A stretch of 6,256 bases of DNA from an uncultured Peptococcaceae bacterium (GTDB lineage Bacteria; Bacillota; Peptococcia; Peptococcales; Peptococcaceae): contig CALIQN010000122.1 in the NCBI GenBank assembly GCA_938044045.1, forward strand, positions 1-6,256, written 5' to 3'. The translations under genes and the position numbers were made by a program. The notes below the pieces were generated by a model that was given only the letters and a program-made list of their open reading frames with translations, had not been told where the DNA came from and made no database searches. Of this stretch, positions 5,333 through 6,256 are shown in pieces. Position 1 is the stretch's first letter. Every line of letters begins with the position of its first letter.

Positions 5333-5992
5333 TTAAACTTCATCAATGCTAGTTAATGATGGTAGGTTTTCCCCCAACTCAGAGATTGCCTTTTCTAAAT
5401 AAGCTTTTGCTTTTTCTTCATCTTTAGCGACACTCCTACCTTCTTGATAACACAGTCCCAGATGATAGTACGCCAGAGGAATTTGGTGTTCACAAGCTTT
5501 TTCTAGCCATGTTATGGCTTCGCCATCATCAACCTCACAGCCAAAACCCTCTTGGTAACAAAGGGCAAGGCTGACCATGGCGTCATAGTTATTTCTTAGG
5601 GCTGCACTAAGGTAGGCCTCAAAGGCCTTAGTCTCATCACTTGCTACCCCATGACCAAAGGCATAGGCATCCCCTACCAGTTGCATAGCTCTAATATGAC
5701 CGTTTTTGGCAGCCTGATTTAAAAATTCAAAAGCCTTTGTGTAATCTTGCTCGACGCCTTGACCATAATAATAACACACCCCCAAGTCATAGGCAGCGTG
5801 GTTATTGCCATTTTGGGCAGCCTGATGATACCAATAAATCCCTTTAGCAGTATCTTTCTCAAAGCCTCTTTTGCCATAAAGGTAGAGCAAGGCGACATTG
5901 TATTGGGCACGGGCGTAGCCTTGTTCAGCCGAAAGAAGTATTTTTTGGATCGCTTCATCTGACATATTTTCAAATGTCCTTACAGTCTCCAT
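5333..5992 (-). CDS. Sel1-repeat (TPR-like) protein
   Basis: This 219-residue soluble protein is built almost entirely of five Sel1-like repeats of 36 residues, at about 27-63, 64-99, 100-135, 136-171 and 172-206. Each has the pattern A.Y.LG..Y..G.GV..D..KA...L..AA. The second repeat (NHAAYDLGVCYYYGQGV) is the most canonical. There is no signal peptide or membrane segment, so it is cytoplasmic. Such alpha-helical solenoids are protein-protein interaction scaffolds; the partner here is unknown. The tail is acidic. The ATG at 5992 is preferred because AGGAGG (6008-6003) is 10 bases away, whereas the in-frame ATG at 6001 is only one base from it and would add three residues. It follows the edge gene on the same strand, separated by a terminator, and has no obvious promoter of its own. 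Confidence 0.88.
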   Translation of the reverse strand: METVRTFENMSDEAIQKILLSAEQGYARAQYNVALLYLYGKRGFEKDTAKGIYWYHQAAQNGNNHAAYDLGVCYYYGQGVEQDYTKAFEFLNQAAKNGHIRAMQLVGDAYAFGHGVASDETKAFEAYLSAALRNNYDAMVSLALCYQEGFGCEVDDGEAITWLEKACEHQIPLAYYHLGLCYQEGRSVAKDEEKAKAYLEKAISELGENLPSLTSIDEV

Positions 5993-6013
5993 TATCCTCA
6001 TCCCTCCTCTTGC

Positions 6014-6048
6014 TAAAAAAAGCTCTGATACTATCAGAGCTTTTTTTA
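6014..6048. terminator. Intrinsic terminator between the edge gene and the Sel1 gene
   Basis: A perfect 16-bp stem pairs 6014-6029 with 6033-6048 around the loop ACT. The core is AGCTCTGAT / ATCAGAGCT, flanked by seven A and seven T residues. It lies 3 bases after the stop of the minus-strand edge gene and only 5 bases before the Sel1 ribosome binding site. It looks functional in both directions; on the minus strand it would limit read-through into Sel1. Confidence 0.88.
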
Positions 6049-6051
6049 ATA

Positions 6052-6256
6052 TTATTTTGCTTGTTCAGTTGTTTTAGTTTGAGTAGTTGCTTGCTCAGTG
6101 TTTTCTGTCGTTGTTGTCGCTCCAGCTTGACTTGCTTCACCACTATTGGCTGCACCAGCTTGTGCTTGTGCTTCTTTAGCAGCCTTAGCTTGCGCTTCTG
6201 CTATCGCTTTTTGTGCTTTTTCTTCTAATTTTGCCGGATCATAGTCTTCCAAGAGG
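6052..6256 (-). CDS. C-terminal fragment of an unidentified protein, low-complexity tail
   Basis: About 68 residues of the C terminus are visible; the frame stays open to the window edge, so the gene begins outside. A TTG at 6252 could be read as a start, but it has no visible ribosome binding site and the codon before it (CTC) is also open, so it is probably an internal leucine. The fragment begins LLEDYDPAKLEEKAQKA, a predicted charged amphipathic helix running to about AKEAQAQAG. After it comes a disordered Ala/Gln/Thr/Glu-rich tail (runs such as TTTTENTEQATTQTKTTEQ) ending in AK. I cannot name the family; such tails occur on several streptococcal envelope and cytoplasmic proteins. There is no LPXTG motif. 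It is followed at once by a strong terminator. Confidence 0.7.
   Translation of the reverse strand, partial: LLEDYDPAKLEEKAQKAIAEAQAKAAKEAQAQAGAANSGEASQAGATTTTENTEQATTQTKTTEQAK

Noticed and set aside
5974..6228. Plus-strand ORF rich in Leu, Ser, Cys and Phe resembling a membrane protein
   Set aside because: It is the complement of the Ala/Gln/Thr-rich tail and terminator; the hydrophobic composition is an artefact of reading that sequence backwards.

Overview
The window looks like chromosomal DNA from a low-GC Gram-positive coccus, most likely a Streptococcus or close relative. The reasons are an AT-rich sequence, AGGAGG-type ribosome binding sites, A/T-flanked intrinsic terminators, a PdxS protein that by recall is very close to the streptococcal form, and the divergent pdxR / pdxST layout known from streptococci. 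No RNA gene, CRISPR array, insertion sequence or phage gene is visible.

Left part (1-3070): the vitamin B6 locus. pdxR (minus strand) encodes a MocR-type regulator with a GntR helix-turn-helix joined to an aminotransferase-like PLP-binding domain. It is divergent from pdxS and pdxT (plus strand), which form the two-subunit PLP synthase; PdxT releases ammonia from glutamine and PdxS builds PLP. The 121-bp intergenic region holds a strong pdxR promoter and a weaker pdxS promoter whose -10 boxes physically overlap, plus spaced T-tract boxes that may be PdxR sites. A long hairpin that begins inside the last codons of pdxT closes the operon and probably also ends the convergent gene on the other side.

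Middle part (3126-5304): a small accessory-looking block. From right to left on the minus strand it has a TraX-family integral membrane protein and a membrane-anchored XRE regulator (DNA-binding domain plus two membrane segments). Divergent from traX on the plus strand is a small, tyrosine-rich secreted protein of unknown function. The 160-bp region between traX and the secreted gene carries a ten-base homopolymer inside the predicted traX promoter spacer, and paired inverted half-sites around that promoter. This block is the least explained part of the window and the best candidate for an undescribed system, but any functional link among the three genes is inference.

Right part (5269-6256, minus strand): a five-repeat Sel1/TPR-like cytoplasmic protein and the C-terminal tail of an unidentified gene that continues past the window edge. 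The terminator after the edge gene sits almost directly against the Sel1 ribosome binding site, leaving no room for an ordinary promoter between them. Perfect hairpins of 16-17 bp with A and T tracts on both sides punctuate three of the gene junctions.
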